Notes: generated by a model from the sequence alone, not told the origin. Shown: positions 52,221-61,424, counted from the stretch's first letter. The stretch is 64,000 nt of DNA from Tetzosporium hominis (GCF_002265435.1 NZ_NOKQ01000220.1:62001-126000), one strand, 5' to 3'. Numbers and translations: made by a program.

Positions 52221-53642
52221 ATGAACTATTCATTGATCATAAACGGACAAGAAACAGGAAAAGATTTGGAGCAAACAGAGGTAACGAATCCTGCAACAGG
52301 TGAAGTTGTAGGGACGGTTCCTAAAGGCGGCCAAAAAGAAGCTCGTCTGGCAACGGATGCCGCTTTTGAAGCGTTTAAAACTTGGTCTAAACTATCTGCA
52401 TATGAGCGCACAGAAAAGCTTGCTACTTGGGCTAAATTAATGGATGAGCATACAGACGAAATTGCTGAATTGATGACTCGAGAACAAGGAAAACCGTTTG
52501 AAGAAGCAAAAGGTGAAGTCAAGTACGCAAACGGCTTCTTTAAGTGGTACGCAGAGGAAGGAAAGCGTGTTTACGGAGAGACGATTCCTGCAACGACAGC
52601 AAACAAACGAATCTTTGTACACAAACAACCAGTTGGTGTAGTAGCAGTCATCACTCCTTGGAACTTCCCAGCAGCAATGATTACTCGCAAAGTAGGTCCA
52701 GCTATCGCTAGTGGTTGTACAGTAGTCATCAAGCCTGCGAACTTAACACCACTCACAGCAATTCGCATGGTCCAACTTGCTAAAGAAGCAGGTATTCCAG
52801 ACGGAGTCGTCAACATTGTAACAGGGGACTCGAAAGCGATTGGGCAAGAGTGGATGCAAGATATGCGCGTCCGCAAATTGACGTTCACGGGCTCTACAGA
52901 AGTCGGGAAAGAACTGATGAAAGGGTCCGCGGACACAGTGAAGAAGATCTCTCTAGAGCTTGGTGGGCATGCACCGTCAATCGTAATGGATGACGCCAAC
53001 TTCGATAAAGCTGTAGAACACGTGATGAGCGCTAAATACCGAAATGCCGGTCAAACGTGCGTCTGTATCAACCGTGTCTATGTTCATGAGAAGATTGCGG
53101 ACAAGTTTGCGGAAGCTCTTGCTGAAAAGTCGAAACAGCTGAAGGTCGGGAACGGTCTTGAGAAAGATGTAAACATCGGGCCACTGATCAATGAAGACGC
53201 TGTAGAAAAAGTAGAAAAACACGTCCAAGATGCAAAGGATAAAGGTGCGAAAGTACTTACAGGTGGCGAGAAGAAAGAAGGTCTCTTCTACGAGCCAACT
53301 GTCTTATCTGGAGCGACGGATGACATGTTGTGTATGAACGAAGAGACATTCGGTCCGCTTTTACCTATCACAACATTTAAAACTGTGGATGAAGCCATTG
53401 AACGTGCGAACGACACAGACTTCGGTTTAGCTGCTTATGTTTATACATCTTCGATTAACACGGGGATCTATATCGCTGAGAACTTGGAGTACGGGATTGT
53501 CGGTTTGAACGATGGTCTTCCATCATCACCACAAGCGCCATTCGGAGGTTTCAAACAAAGTGGGATCGGCCGAGAAGGTGGCCACCACGGGATGGATGAG
53601 TTCTTAGAAATCAAATATATTTCTTTAGATCTTGCGGAATAA
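52221..53642 (+). CDS. gabD: succinate semialdehyde dehydrogenase
   Basis: A 473-aa NAD(P)-dependent aldehyde dehydrogenase of the GabD type. Motifs: VITPWNFPAAMITRK, GCTVVIKPANLTP, SLELGGHAPSIV (general base Glu about 250), NAGQTCVCINRVY (catalytic Cys about 284 and a neighbouring Cys), EETFGPLLPI, and PFGGFKQSGIGREGGHHG at the end. It oxidises succinate semialdehyde to succinate, which enters the TCA cycle. Third gene of the lactonase operon. Also used in GABA catabolism, but no gabT is present. Confidence 0.9.
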   Translation: MNYSLIINGQETGKDLEQTEVTNPATGEVVGTVPKGGQKEARLATDAAFEAFKTWSKLSAYERTEKLATWAKLMDEHTDEIAELMTREQGKPFEEAKGEVKYANGFFKWYAEEGKRVYGETIPATTANKRIFVHKQPVGVVAVITPWNFPAAMITRKVGPAIASGCTVVIKPANLTPLTAIRMVQLAKEAGIPDGVVNIVTGDSKAIGQEWMQDMRVRKLTFTGSTEVGKELMKGSADTVKKISLELGGHAPSIVMDDANFDKAVEHVMSAKYRNAGQTCVCINRVYVHEKIADKFAEALAEKSKQLKVGNGLEKDVNIGPLINEDAVEKVEKHVQDAKDKGAKVLTGGEKKEGLFYEPTVLSGATDDMLCMNEETFGPLLPITTFKTVDEAIERANDTDFGLAAYVYTSSINTGIYIAENLEYGIVGLNDGLPSSPQAPFGGFKQSGIGREGGHHGMDEFLEIKYISLDLAE

Positions 53643-53703
53643 CTTTGACAGAGACCGTCGCCCGTGATACGTTCAGACTACAGGAACGGAAGGGGATGAC
53701 ACA

Positions 53704-53883
53704 ATGTCAGAACAACCAAAGAAAATGTCACTAAAAGAAGCTGTCGCTGCACAGCTTGAAGCAAAGAAAAACAAACAACAGCAAGGTCAAGCGAGTCATG
53801 CTGGAGATGCGGGCGGTAAGAAGCTTCAGTCTCAGCAGTCTGGTAAGAAAGTGAATACGACTCGTCGCAAGATGGGGAGCTAA
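53704..53883 (+). CDS. small basic conserved-type protein
   Basis: A 59-aa protein (MSEQPKKMSLKEAVAAQLEA then KKN..., ending TTRRKMGS). It is strongly basic, with Gln/Lys/Gly-rich low complexity and a conserved-looking RRKMGS tail. AAGGGG lies 8 bp before the ATG. It is followed at once by a strong terminator, which supports a real transcript end. I recall similar short proteins in Bacillales genomes, but no function. It may be disordered and bind nucleic acid; that is only a guess. Confidence 0.7.
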   Translation: MSEQPKKMSLKEAVAAQLEAKKNKQQQGQASHAGDAGGKKLQSQQSGKKVNTTRRKMGS

Positions 53884-53893
53884 TTGTTTGGAG

Positions 53894-53924
53894 CCACAAC
53901 CTGGTAGCAGGTTGTGGTTTTTTT
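53894..53924 (+). terminator. strong terminator after the 59-aa gene
   Basis: Ten-bp perfect stem CCACAACCTG/CAGGTTGTGG with loop GTAG, then seven T. Confidence 0.9.
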
Positions 53925-53978
53925 GTGGATACATTTAGGGTAGATAACAAGAAAGATGCTTTGTGAGGAGTGAGATAA

Positions 53979-54425
53979 ATGCCCTTTGATTACGACTTGG
54001 ATTTTGAGAAAATCGACTTTCGAAAGCAGCCTGAGCTTTACCGCGTCGGTAGAGGGGAGCAAGGCGTATTACTAGTAGAACCTTATAAATCCGAAATCTT
54101 GCCATACTGGCGTTTTAAGACACCAGATATCGCAAAAGAATCGGCTGAAAAGATCATGGAGCTATTTGAAGAGTACCGGGAAAAGGATGACTTTGTTGGG
54201 ATGGATATGGCGAGGAAATTCATACAGATGGGATACACTCGTGCGCGCCGCTACGCAAACTATAAAGGCGGGCGTAAATACAACGAAGACGGTTCTATCA
54301 AAGAGCGTCAAATCAATGACGAGAAAGCAGAATCTGCAGCTATTTTTAAAGAATACTGGGATCAGCTCCGGGCGGATAAAGATTATATTAAGCGAAAAAA
54401 ACAATTTCAAAAAGAGTATGGATGA
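53979..54425 (+). CDS. DUF4385 domain protein
   Basis: A 148-aa protein that matches the DUF4385 family: PFDYDLDFEKIDFRKQPELY at the start, VEPYKSEILPYWRFKTP, then MDMARKFIQMGYTRARRYANYKGG and a charged C-terminus. Soluble, without signal peptide. Function is unknown in all organisms. GTGAGGAG is 13 bp before the ATG. The next gene starts 12 bp after its stop. Confidence 0.85.
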   Translation: MPFDYDLDFEKIDFRKQPELYRVGRGEQGVLLVEPYKSEILPYWRFKTPDIAKESAEKIMELFEEYREKDDFVGMDMARKFIQMGYTRARRYANYKGGRKYNEDGSIKERQINDEKAESAAIFKEYWDQLRADKDYIKRKKQFQKEYG

Positions 54426-54437
54426 GGAGGTAGGATT

Positions 54438-54995
54438 ATGGAATGGTTCATGGCTGGATTGATTGGAATAGGACTTAGTGCAGCGGCGGGATTTCGTGTT
54501 TTCACACCACTCTTCATAGCAAGTCTCGCGTCGTATCTCGATTGGGTCGAGCTGTCATCGACCTTTGACTGGATGGGCACAGTGCCTGCGCTCATTGCAT
54601 TTGGAGTCGCTACACTAGTCGAGGTAGGGGCGTACTACCTTCCAGTCATAGATAACTTCTTATCTGTGCTGGCAGCGCCTGCCGCCGCGATTGCAGGAGT
54701 ACTACTTACAGCTTCATTTTTAACGGATGGAAGTCCTCTTCTAACTTGGGCAATCGCCATTATCGCAGGGGGCGGAGCGGCCACCCTGACGAATGCGGCC
54801 AGTGGGACTGCACGTGTTGCAAGTACGGCGACGACCGCTGGAATCGCAAATCCTGCGCTATCAGTTGCAGAAGATGTGACGGCAGTCACCGTATCGGTTC
54901 TTTCTATATTTGTTCCGATACTAGCTCTGATTCTCGTGATCGTTGTGGTCTTTTTCATTTGGCGTATTCGCAGAAAAAGACGCGTCGCCGTTTGA
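54438..54995 (+). CDS. DUF4126 family membrane protein
   Basis: A 185-aa membrane protein with about five helices. DUF4126 features: GLSAAAGFRVFTPLFIASLAS at the start, VEVGAYYLPVIDNFLSVLAAPAA in the middle, NAASGTARVASTATT, and a last helix followed by RRKRR. Function unknown. GATGAGGAGG precedes the ATG, and it is very probably cotranscribed with the DUF4385 gene. Its stop touches the stop of the convergent reductase gene without any spacer. Confidence 0.83.
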   Translation: MEWFMAGLIGIGLSAAAGFRVFTPLFIASLASYLDWVELSSTFDWMGTVPALIAFGVATLVEVGAYYLPVIDNFLSVLAAPAAAIAGVLLTASFLTDGSPLLTWAIAIIAGGGAATLTNAASGTARVASTATTAGIANPALSVAEDVTAVTVSVLSIFVPILALILVIVVVFFIWRIRRKRRVAV

Positions 54996-56036
54996 TTAGA
55001 GCGAATGCTGGAGTTCTTTGTTGCGTTCTTTAAAGACGTCATTATGTGAAGAGACCATAGCCACTTTTTCAGCAGTCGGTTCGATGTAAAGCTTTGCACG
55101 GTTCACGGCGTTGGCGGCATCATGGAAGCAGCCTGCAATTAGATTCACTTTGCTGCTGTGGATAAGGATGTCGCCTGCTGCATAAATTCCCGGCACCGAT
55201 GTTTCGCTTGAATCCGAACCAATCACACGTGAATACTCATCCAGTTCAAAGTCAAACGAGCTATTCTGCAGGAGTTCTGCATCAATCTCGTAGCCGTGAT
55301 TGATGATGACTTCATCGACGTTCAGTTCGGACACAGTCCCTGTTACTTCATCTTTAACTTCCACGCGATCAATGGCTTCACCATTCTCATCTGCAAGCAG
55401 CTTACAAATCGTCGTATTAAACAAACAACTTGCACCACTTGTCATCAACTGTTCGATTTGAGCTTCATGTGCACCAGTGAACGCTTCTTTACGGTAGACC
55501 ACCGTAACCGATGCGGCTAATGGTGCCAGTTCGTTGGCCCAGTCGATGGCGGCATTTCCTCCACCTGAAATTACCACATGGCGGTCTTTGAATTGTCTTA
55601 AGGATTTCACCACATAATGCAGATTGGATACTTCAAAGCGGTCCGCTCCTTCAATAGCTAGCTTCTGCGGCTTCAAAATTCCACTTCCTAAAGCAAGAAT
55701 CACCGTTTTTGAGTAATGAATCTCACCACTATCCGTATGAATCGCAAACGAATTATCTTCCAGTCGCTCAAGTCGGGTCACTTTAGTGCCAAGACAGATC
55801 GTTGGATCAAACGTCTTTGCTTGCGTGATCAATTGCTCAATCAGCTTGGCAGCTGGAAGAGGCGGTTGTCCTCCAACATCCCATACCATCTTCTCCATAT
55901 ACACATTCAGTTTGCCTCCTAGTACATCTTGGGCATCTAGTAATTTCGTTTTCATTCCCCGCAAACCGCTATAGAACGCAGAATAAAGGCCTGCAGGTCC
56001 TGCTCCAATGATTGTTATATCAAATACATCTCTCAT
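54996..56036 (-). CDS. ferredoxin/flavodoxin-NADP+ reductase, YumC/YcgT type
   Basis: A 346-aa flavoprotein of the thioredoxin reductase-like FNR group. FAD motif IIGAGPAGLYSAFYSGLRG, NADPH motif VISGGGNAAIDWA and the C-terminal GIYAAGDI are present, while the redox CxxC of thioredoxin reductase is absent. It supplies electrons from NADPH, perhaps for siderophore-iron reduction: it is divergent from a siderophore ABC operon, with a Fur box in front of each. YcgT is Fur-regulated in B. subtilis. I use ATG 56036 (GGAG 8 bp upstream) instead of 56054. Confidence 0.9.
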   Translation of the reverse strand: MRDVFDITIIGAGPAGLYSAFYSGLRGMKTKLLDAQDVLGGKLNVYMEKMVWDVGGQPPLPAAKLIEQLITQAKTFDPTICLGTKVTRLERLEDNSFAIHTDSGEIHYSKTVILALGSGILKPQKLAIEGADRFEVSNLHYVVKSLRQFKDRHVVISGGGNAAIDWANELAPLAASVTVVYRKEAFTGAHEAQIEQLMTSGASCLFNTTICKLLADENGEAIDRVEVKDEVTGTVSELNVDEVIINHGYEIDAELLQNSSFDFELDEYSRVIGSDSSETSVPGIYAAGDILIHSSKVNLIAGCFHDAANAVNRAKLYIEPTAEKVAMVSSHNDVFKERNKELQHSL

Positions 56037-56055
56037 AGCATTCGCTCCATTCAAA

Positions 56056-56070
56056 TGAGAAAAGTTATCA
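56056..56070 (-). promoter_or_regulatory. Fur box for the reductase gene
   Basis: TGAGAAAAGTTATCA matches 11 of 14 defined positions of the 7-1-7 Fur site TGATAATNATTATCA. It lies about 20 bp before the reductase start. Confidence 0.55.
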
Positions 56071-56124
56071 TTTATTAGTTGACATGTCGATTGTAGCGTA
56101 TTAAAGTAAGTTTGTAAATGAAAT

Positions 56125-56139
56125 TGAGAATCTTTATCA
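56125..56139 (+). promoter_or_regulatory. Fur box for the siderophore ABC operon
   Basis: TGAGAATCTTTATCA matches 12 of 14 defined positions of the 7-1-7 Fur consensus, 16 bp before the GTG of the ATPase gene. Iron repression is expected. Confidence 0.75.
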
Positions 56140-56154
56140 TCAGGAGTGTGAATC

Positions 56155-56949
56155 GTGGTCCGACTGCATGCACAAGATCTTCAAATTAAATATGGAGACC
56201 GTACCATCGTAGACAAATTATCGGTGGAGATTCCGGATGAGAAAGTGACTGTTATCATTGGCTCGAACGGATGTGGGAAGTCTACGCTACTAAAAGCGAT
56301 GACACGCATTATTCCTCATCAGCAAGGAAGTGTCGTTTTAGATGGTGAATTGATTGCGAAGGAAGACACGAAGTCACTCGCACGCAAAATTGCTGTGTTG
56401 CCTCAGACACCAGACAGTGCCGGCGCATTGACAGTGAAAGAATTAGTCTCTTACGGCAGGTTCCCTCACCAGTCTCGATTCGGCAAACTATCAAAGCGTG
56501 ACTTCGAAATCATCGATTGGGCACTGGAAGTAACGGGAACCAAGTTCTTTGAATCCCATCCGGTGGACTCCTTATCAGGTGGGCAACGCCAACGCGTCTG
56601 GATTGCTATGGCACTTGCTCAAGAGACCGATATGATTTTTCTCGATGAGCCGACGACATACCTCGATATGGCGCACCAGCTCGAGATTTTGGAGCTCTTG
56701 CAAAAACTCAATGAAGAAGAAAAACGCACCATTGTCATGGTGCTTCATGATTTGAATCATGCCGCCCGGTTTGCAGATTACATCATCGGCATGAAGTTTG
56801 GTCAAATCAAAACGGCAGGAACAGCAGAAGAAGTCATTCAGAAGCCGGTCCTCCGAGAACTGTTCAACATCGATGCGGAGATAGGGACCGATCCTCGTAC
56901 TCAAAAACCAATTTGCATCACCTACAACTTGATCAGAGGAGACAACTAA
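56155..56949 (+). CDS. siderophore ABC transporter ATP-binding protein
   Basis: A 264-aa FecE/FhuC-type ATPase. Walker A GSNGCGKSTL, Q-loop region LPQTPDS, signature LSGGQRQRVWIAMALA, Walker B MIFLDEPT and the H-loop VLHDLNHA are intact. It powers uptake of ferric siderophore together with the next three genes. It starts with GTG after AGGAG. The gene order ATPase, binding protein, permease, permease is continuous, with 1- and 1-bp gaps and one 4-bp overlap. Confidence 0.93.
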   Translation: MVRLHAQDLQIKYGDRTIVDKLSVEIPDEKVTVIIGSNGCGKSTLLKAMTRIIPHQQGSVVLDGELIAKEDTKSLARKIAVLPQTPDSAGALTVKELVSYGRFPHQSRFGKLSKRDFEIIDWALEVTGTKFFESHPVDSLSGGQRQRVWIAMALAQETDMIFLDEPTTYLDMAHQLEILELLQKLNEEEKRTIVMVLHDLNHAARFADYIIGMKFGQIKTAGTAEEVIQKPVLRELFNIDAEIGTDPRTQKPICITYNLIRGDN

Positions 56950-56950
56950 C

Positions 56951-57880
56951 ATGAAAAAGATTTATGCATTTTTACTTGTACTAGCTACAGTTCTATTTTT
57001 AGCGGCTTGTGGTTCAGATAACGAAGCAGCGGAAGGTTCTGGAGAAGAAGCAGATACAGAAGAATCAGGAACGATTACATACGAATCGGAAAACGGTCCA
57101 ATTGAAGTGCCTGCTAATCCTGAGCGTGTAGTCGTGCTAGCTACATTTGCAGGAAATGTACTATCCTTAGACGTTCCACTAGTCGGAGTTGACGCTTGGG
57201 CGAAAGACAACCCGAACTTCCAAGAAGAGCTTGCTGATGTGGAAGTCGTAACAGACGAAGATCTTGAGAAAATCATTGAATTAGATCCAGACTTGATTAT
57301 TGGTCTGTCGGACATGAAGAACGTAGACAAGTTAAGTGAAATCGCTCCTGTTGTCACATATACGTATGGGAAAGTGGACTACTTAACGCAACACATTGAA
57401 ATTGGTAAGCTTTTAAACAAAGAAGAAGAAGCGCAAGCTTGGGTCGATGACTTCAATGCACGTGCCGAACAAATTGGACAAGATATCAAAGCGGAGCACG
57501 GAGAAGATGTAACCGTTTCTGTAATTGAAAGCTTTGACAAACAATTGTATGTCTTTGGCGACAACTGGGGACGTGGAACAGAAATCTTGTATCAAGCAAT
57601 GGGTATAGGCATGACAGACAAAGTAAAAGAAATGGCTTTGAAAGATGGGTACTATGCCTTGTCTTCAGAAGTACTGCCTGAATATGCAGCAGACTTCATC
57701 GTTTGGAGCCGTCACGGGGATGCAGACAATTCATTCGCAGAAACAGAAACATTTAAAAACATTCCAGCTGTAAAAGACGGGAAATTGCTAACAGTAGATG
57801 CAGCAGCTTTCTACTTCAATGACCCAATTACATTAGATTTCCAATTAGATACATTTAAAGACGGATTTTTAGGAGAGTAA
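56951..57880 (+). CDS. iron-siderophore ABC transporter substrate-binding lipoprotein
   Basis: A 309-aa lipoprotein: signal with lipobox LAAC (about residues 17-20), an acidic linker, then a FepB/FhuD-like type III binding domain that begins with the NPERVVVLATFAGNVLSLD segment. The fold has the typical long central helix (LNKEEEAQAWVDDFNARAEQ). Binding residues give no certain siderophore class. It lies 1 bp after the ATPase gene. Confidence 0.92.
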   Translation: MKKIYAFLLVLATVLFLAACGSDNEAAEGSGEEADTEESGTITYESENGPIEVPANPERVVVLATFAGNVLSLDVPLVGVDAWAKDNPNFQEELADVEVVTDEDLEKIIELDPDLIIGLSDMKNVDKLSEIAPVVTYTYGKVDYLTQHIEIGKLLNKEEEAQAWVDDFNARAEQIGQDIKAEHGEDVTVSVIESFDKQLYVFGDNWGRGTEILYQAMGIGMTDKVKEMALKDGYYALSSEVLPEYAADFIVWSRHGDADNSFAETETFKNIPAVKDGKLLTVDAAAFYFNDPITLDFQLDTFKDGFLGE

Positions 57881-57881
57881 T

Positions 57882-58892
57882 ATGTGGAAGTGGAAGCTAC
57901 AAAACTACCCGTTTCGATATAAATTGATAATCAGCTTAGTGGCCCTTATGGGAGCGTTTTTGCTGGCAGTCGTGGTAGGGGCAGCGAACACTTCAATCCA
58001 AGACGTATTGGCGGCGTTTGGCATCGGGGAAGCAACTAGTGCCTCCGTCATCTTACAAGAAATTCGAATACCACGTGAAGTAGCCGCTGCCCTTGTTGGC
58101 GCGGCTCTTGGTGTTTCTGGCGCTATCATTCAAGGGATGACCAGAAATCCTCTCGCAGATCCTGGTCTTCTCGGATTGACCGCCGGAGCCAATGCAGCGC
58201 TAGCTATTGGTCTGGCTGCATTTCCATCGCTTCCGTACATTGGCGTGATGGTGGCTTGCTTTATCGGAGCTGCTGTAGGTGCTGCTCTCGTCTTTGGATT
58301 GAGTTCGTTTCACCCAGAAGGATTCTCTACCATTCGAATCGTGCTTGCAGGTGCAGCGATTTCAGCTTTTTTATACGCGATAGCTGAAGGTGTCGGCATT
58401 TATTTCAAGTTGTCGCAACAGGTGTCTATGTGGACAGCAGGAGGAATGATTGGAACGACTTGGACTCAGGTCGGAATCATGGTTCCGTTTGTTGTCGTTG
58501 GAGGGATAGTGGCTATCCTGTACGCGCGTCATTTAACGATTTTAAGTCTTAGTGAAGAAGTAGCCGTAGGACTCGGTCAGAAGACGCTACAAGTGAAGAT
58601 CATCATGTTCGTATTGGTTGTCATGCTGACAGGTGCCTCTGTGGCTTTAGTCGGAAACTTGGCATTCTTTGGATTGATGGTTCCACATTTAGTGCGTCCT
58701 CTTGTGGGGACCGATTACCGTTTCGTACTGCCGATGTCTTTAATAGTGGGTGCCATGTTTATGCTGTTCGCCGACACGGTAGCGCGTACAATCAATGCTC
58801 CTTATGAGACACCCGTAGCCTCTGTTGTAGCAATACTAGGACTTCCATTCTTCTTGTTCTTAGTTCGAAGAAGCGGAGGTGCTTTTAGATGA
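57882..58892 (+). CDS. FecCD-type siderophore ABC permease 1
   Basis: A 336-aa permease with about nine helices of the FecCD/BtuC family. QGMTRNPLADPGLLGLTAGAN is the conserved family segment, and GNLAFFGLMVPHLVRPLVG is the coupling helix region that contacts the ATPase. It begins 1 bp after the binding protein gene and overlaps the second permease by 4 bp. Confidence 0.93.
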   Translation: MWKWKLQNYPFRYKLIISLVALMGAFLLAVVVGAANTSIQDVLAAFGIGEATSASVILQEIRIPREVAAALVGAALGVSGAIIQGMTRNPLADPGLLGLTAGANAALAIGLAAFPSLPYIGVMVACFIGAAVGAALVFGLSSFHPEGFSTIRIVLAGAAISAFLYAIAEGVGIYFKLSQQVSMWTAGGMIGTTWTQVGIMVPFVVVGGIVAILYARHLTILSLSEEVAVGLGQKTLQVKIIMFVLVVMLTGASVALVGNLAFFGLMVPHLVRPLVGTDYRFVLPMSLIVGAMFMLFADTVARTINAPYETPVASVVAILGLPFFLFLVRRSGGAFR

Positions 58893-59899
58893 TGGATAGT
58901 AAAGCACGCAAGCGTCAGAAATGGTTGCTTGCAGGATTTTCACTAGCGATTTTGACTACTATTTTTGTGAGTCTCGGTCTTGGGGATGCAGCAGTTTCTT
59001 ATAACCGAATCGGAGCTGTTCTATTGAGAGACGGAACTTTCAAAGAGCAGTTTGTATTCTTCGATATTCGTCTACCTCGTATTTTAGTCACTTTGCTAGC
59101 AGGGATGGCTTTAGCATTGTCTGGAGCTTTGTTACAAGGAATTACGCGTAACGATTTAGCGGACCCAGGGATAATTGGGATCAACTCAGGAGCAGGAGTA
59201 GCAGTTGCTATTTACTTCTTGTACATGCCACTTGAAGCTGGTGCGTTTGTTTACGCTTTACCTGTGATTGCGTTCTTAGGAGCATTTTTGACGGCCGCTG
59301 CGATCTACTTTTTCTCATATGATCGCATTTTAGGTGTACAACCCGTTCGCCTCGTACTTGTCGGTGTAGGATTTTCGATGGCTCTCTCGGGCCTGATGGT
59401 GTTGTTGATCTCGTCAGCTGATCGTGAGAAGGTCGACTTCATTGCTCGGTGGTTGGCAGGGGACATCTGGGGGACGGACTGGCCATTTATTTTAGCTCTA
59501 TTACCTTGGATAGTATTATTGGTACCGATTGCTCTCATGAAAGCATACCGATTGAACATACTAGGACTGGGCGAACAAGTGGCAATCGGTCTTGGATTAC
59601 CAATTGAGCGTGAGCGGATGACATTGAGTGTCATAGCAGTTGCTTTAGCGGCTTCAGCCGTTTCTGTGACTGGCGGTATCTCATTTGTAGGTCTGATGGC
59701 GCCTCATATTGCACGACAACTTGTAGGTCCACGTCATCAGTTGTTCTTACCAATCAGCCTATTGATTGGAGGACTCTTTTTACTAATTGCCGATACGATC
59801 GGTCGAACAGTACTGGATAGTGGAAATGTTCCGGCAGGTGTAATCGTTGCCCTCATTGGAGCGCCATACTTCGTGTACTTATTAATGGCAAAAAGATAG
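58889..59899 (+). CDS. FecCD-type siderophore ABC permease 2
   Basis: A 336-aa second FecCD permease. Family segment QGITRNDLADPGIIGINSGAG and the coupling region GGISFVGLMAPHIARQLVGP are present. It pairs with the first permease to form the channel. It starts ATG 58889 (or the adjacent ATG 58892) inside the end of the first permease gene. The end of the operon shows no clear terminator in the following 55 bp. Confidence 0.93.
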   Translation: MMDSKARKRQKWLLAGFSLAILTTIFVSLGLGDAAVSYNRIGAVLLRDGTFKEQFVFFDIRLPRILVTLLAGMALALSGALLQGITRNDLADPGIIGINSGAGVAVAIYFLYMPLEAGAFVYALPVIAFLGAFLTAAAIYFFSYDRILGVQPVRLVLVGVGFSMALSGLMVLLISSADREKVDFIARWLAGDIWGTDWPFILALLPWIVLLVPIALMKAYRLNILGLGEQVAIGLGLPIERERMTLSVIAVALAASAVSVTGGISFVGLMAPHIARQLVGPRHQLFLPISLLIGGLFLLIADTIGRTVLDSGNVPAGVIVALIGAPYFVYLLMAKR

Positions 59900-59954
59900 G
59901 GAACATGTGAAAATAAGACAATAGATAGAATTCGGTTATTGAGAGCGTTTTTCA

Positions 59955-59983
59955 TTTACTTTTGATGAAAAATTTGATAAGAT
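59955..59983 (+). promoter_or_regulatory. sigma-A promoter for the nucleoside transporter
   Basis: TTTACT, 17 bp, TAAGAT, 95 bp before the ATG. A short hairpin TGTCTG/CAGACA lies downstream in the leader. Confidence 0.5.
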
Positions 59984-60029
59984 GCCGATAGTTGTCTGTC
60001 GTCAGACATCTTCAAGGGGTGAATCATGT

Positions 60030-60045
60030 AAGAAAGCGTTTTCGC
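60030..60045 (+). promoter_or_regulatory. cre-like site in the nupC leader
   Basis: Contains GAAAGCGTTTTC, a central-CG palindrome, downstream of the promoter. It fits CcpA roadblock repression, with two mismatches at the ends of the cre consensus. Confidence 0.5.
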
Positions 60046-60077
60046 GATCTTGCACACTAAACGAAAAGAAGGTGCAC

Positions 60078-61295
60078 ATGTTGAATATTCTCTGGGGTCT
60101 TGCAGGTATCGTTGTCGTCCTTGGAATTGCATTTTTACTGTCTTCGGCAAAGAAATCTATTAAACCACGAACCATTCTGGGTGGTTTAGCTATTCAAGTT
60201 CTTTTTGCTTTTATCGTTTTAAAATGGGAAGTGGGGCGTGAAGCTCTATTAGGATTAACCAATTTGGTTCAAAGTATGATCAGCTATGCAAATGAAGGGA
60301 TTGCCTTTGTCTTCGGTCCTCTTGGAGATGCGGAAAATGGAGTCGGGTTTGTCTTCGCATTCCAAGTACTTGTGATCATTATTTTCTTCTCTTCTCTAAT
60401 CTCTGTTCTTTACTACCTTGGCATCATGCAAATCATCATTAAATTTATTGGTGGTGGGCTATCTAAGTTACTAGGTACAAGTAAAGCGGAATCTGTTTCA
60501 GCTGCAGCGAACATCTTCGTAGGACAAACGGAAGCGCCTCTGGTGGTTCGTCCCTTCATCTCTAAAATGACGCAGTCAGAATTGTTTGCGGTCATGACAG
60601 GAGGACTTGCTTCTGTAGCAGGTTCTGTTCTAGTCGGATATGCGCTACTCGGTGTACCACTTGAGTATTTGTTGGCTGCAAGTTTCATGGCAGCACCAGC
60701 GGGTCTGATTATGGCAAAAATGATGATGCCCGAAACAGAAGAAGTGGATGATACGAACTTTGAGATGGAAAAAGATACAAATTCGGTCAACGTGATTGAT
60801 GCAGCAGCAAACGGTGCAAGTGACGGTCTTCGTCTCGCGTTGAACGTGGGTGCGATGTTGATTGCATTTATTGCCTTGATTGCTTTGATCAACGGTATTC
60901 TAGGATTCTTCGGAGGCCTTGTAGGGGCACCGAACCTCTCTCTTGAATTGATTCTTGGATACATCTTCTCACCTCTTGCTTTTGCGATTGGTGTCCCATG
61001 GGTAGAAGCAGTTCAAGCAGGATCATTCATTGGGCAAAAGCTTGTATTAAATGAGTTTGTAGCGTACTCTTCATTCGCACCAGAAATTGCAAACTTGTCT
61101 CCTAAAACAGTAATTGTTGTCAGCTTTGCACTTTGTGGATTTGCAAACTTGAGCTCGATGGCAATCTTACTTGGTGGTCTTGGAGCACTTGCACCAAACC
61201 GTCGTCCGGACATCGCACGTTTAGGTATTCGTGCAGTAGCAGCAGGTACACTAGCTTCGCTACTAAGTGCAGCTATTGCGGGGATGTTCTTTTAA
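60078..61295 (+). CDS. concentrative nucleoside transporter, NupC family
   Basis: A 405-aa CNT permease. Typical features: [27 protein letters not shown], then [23 protein letters not shown], the family signature that binds the nucleoside, then [21 protein letters not shown] near the end. It imports nucleosides with H+ or Na+. ATG 60078 has AAGAAGGTG upstream; the open frame to 59982 would begin in the promoter. The upstream cre-like site suggests sugar control. Repeat family 2 follows the stop codon. Confidence 0.92.
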   Translation: MLNILWGLAGIVVVLGIAFLLSSAKKSIKPRTILGGLAIQVLFAFIVLKWEVGREALLGLTNLVQSMISYANEGIAFVFGPLGDAENGVGFVFAFQVLVIIIFFSSLISVLYYLGIMQIIIKFIGGGLSKLLGTSKAESVSAAANIFVGQTEAPLVVRPFISKMTQSELFAVMTGGLASVAGSVLVGYALLGVPLEYLLAASFMAAPAGLIMAKMMMPETEEVDDTNFEMEKDTNSVNVIDAAANGASDGLRLALNVGAMLIAFIALIALINGILGFFGGLVGAPNLSLELILGYIFSPLAFAIGVPWVEAVQAGSFIGQKLVLNEFVAYSSFAPEIANLSPKTVIVVSFALCGFANLSSMAILLGGLGALAPNRRPDIARLGIRAVAAGTLASLLSAAIAGMFF

Positions 61296-61300
61296 CTCTT

Positions 61301-61424
61301 AGATGTGGAACAGGCTTGCCCAGAAGCTCCTCGGGAATCGGGCGTGCCCTGTGAGGCGTTTTGTGCCTCATAGGGTGCGTTCGATTTTTGAGTGTGCTTC
61401 TAGCCTGTGCAACTCGATTTCACC
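61301..61424 (+). repeat. structured long-hairpin repeat family 2, unit A
   Basis: A 124-nt unit starting TAGATGTGGAACAGGC. Stems: ACAGGCT (61311-61317) with AGCCTGT (61402-61408), AGAAGC with GCTTCT, and an inner CCCTGTGAGGC/GCCTCATAGGG hairpin (one mismatch) with loop GTTTTGT. The base sequence of the stems differs from units B and C but the pairing pattern is the same. It ends GCAACTCGATTTC like the others. Confidence 0.82.
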
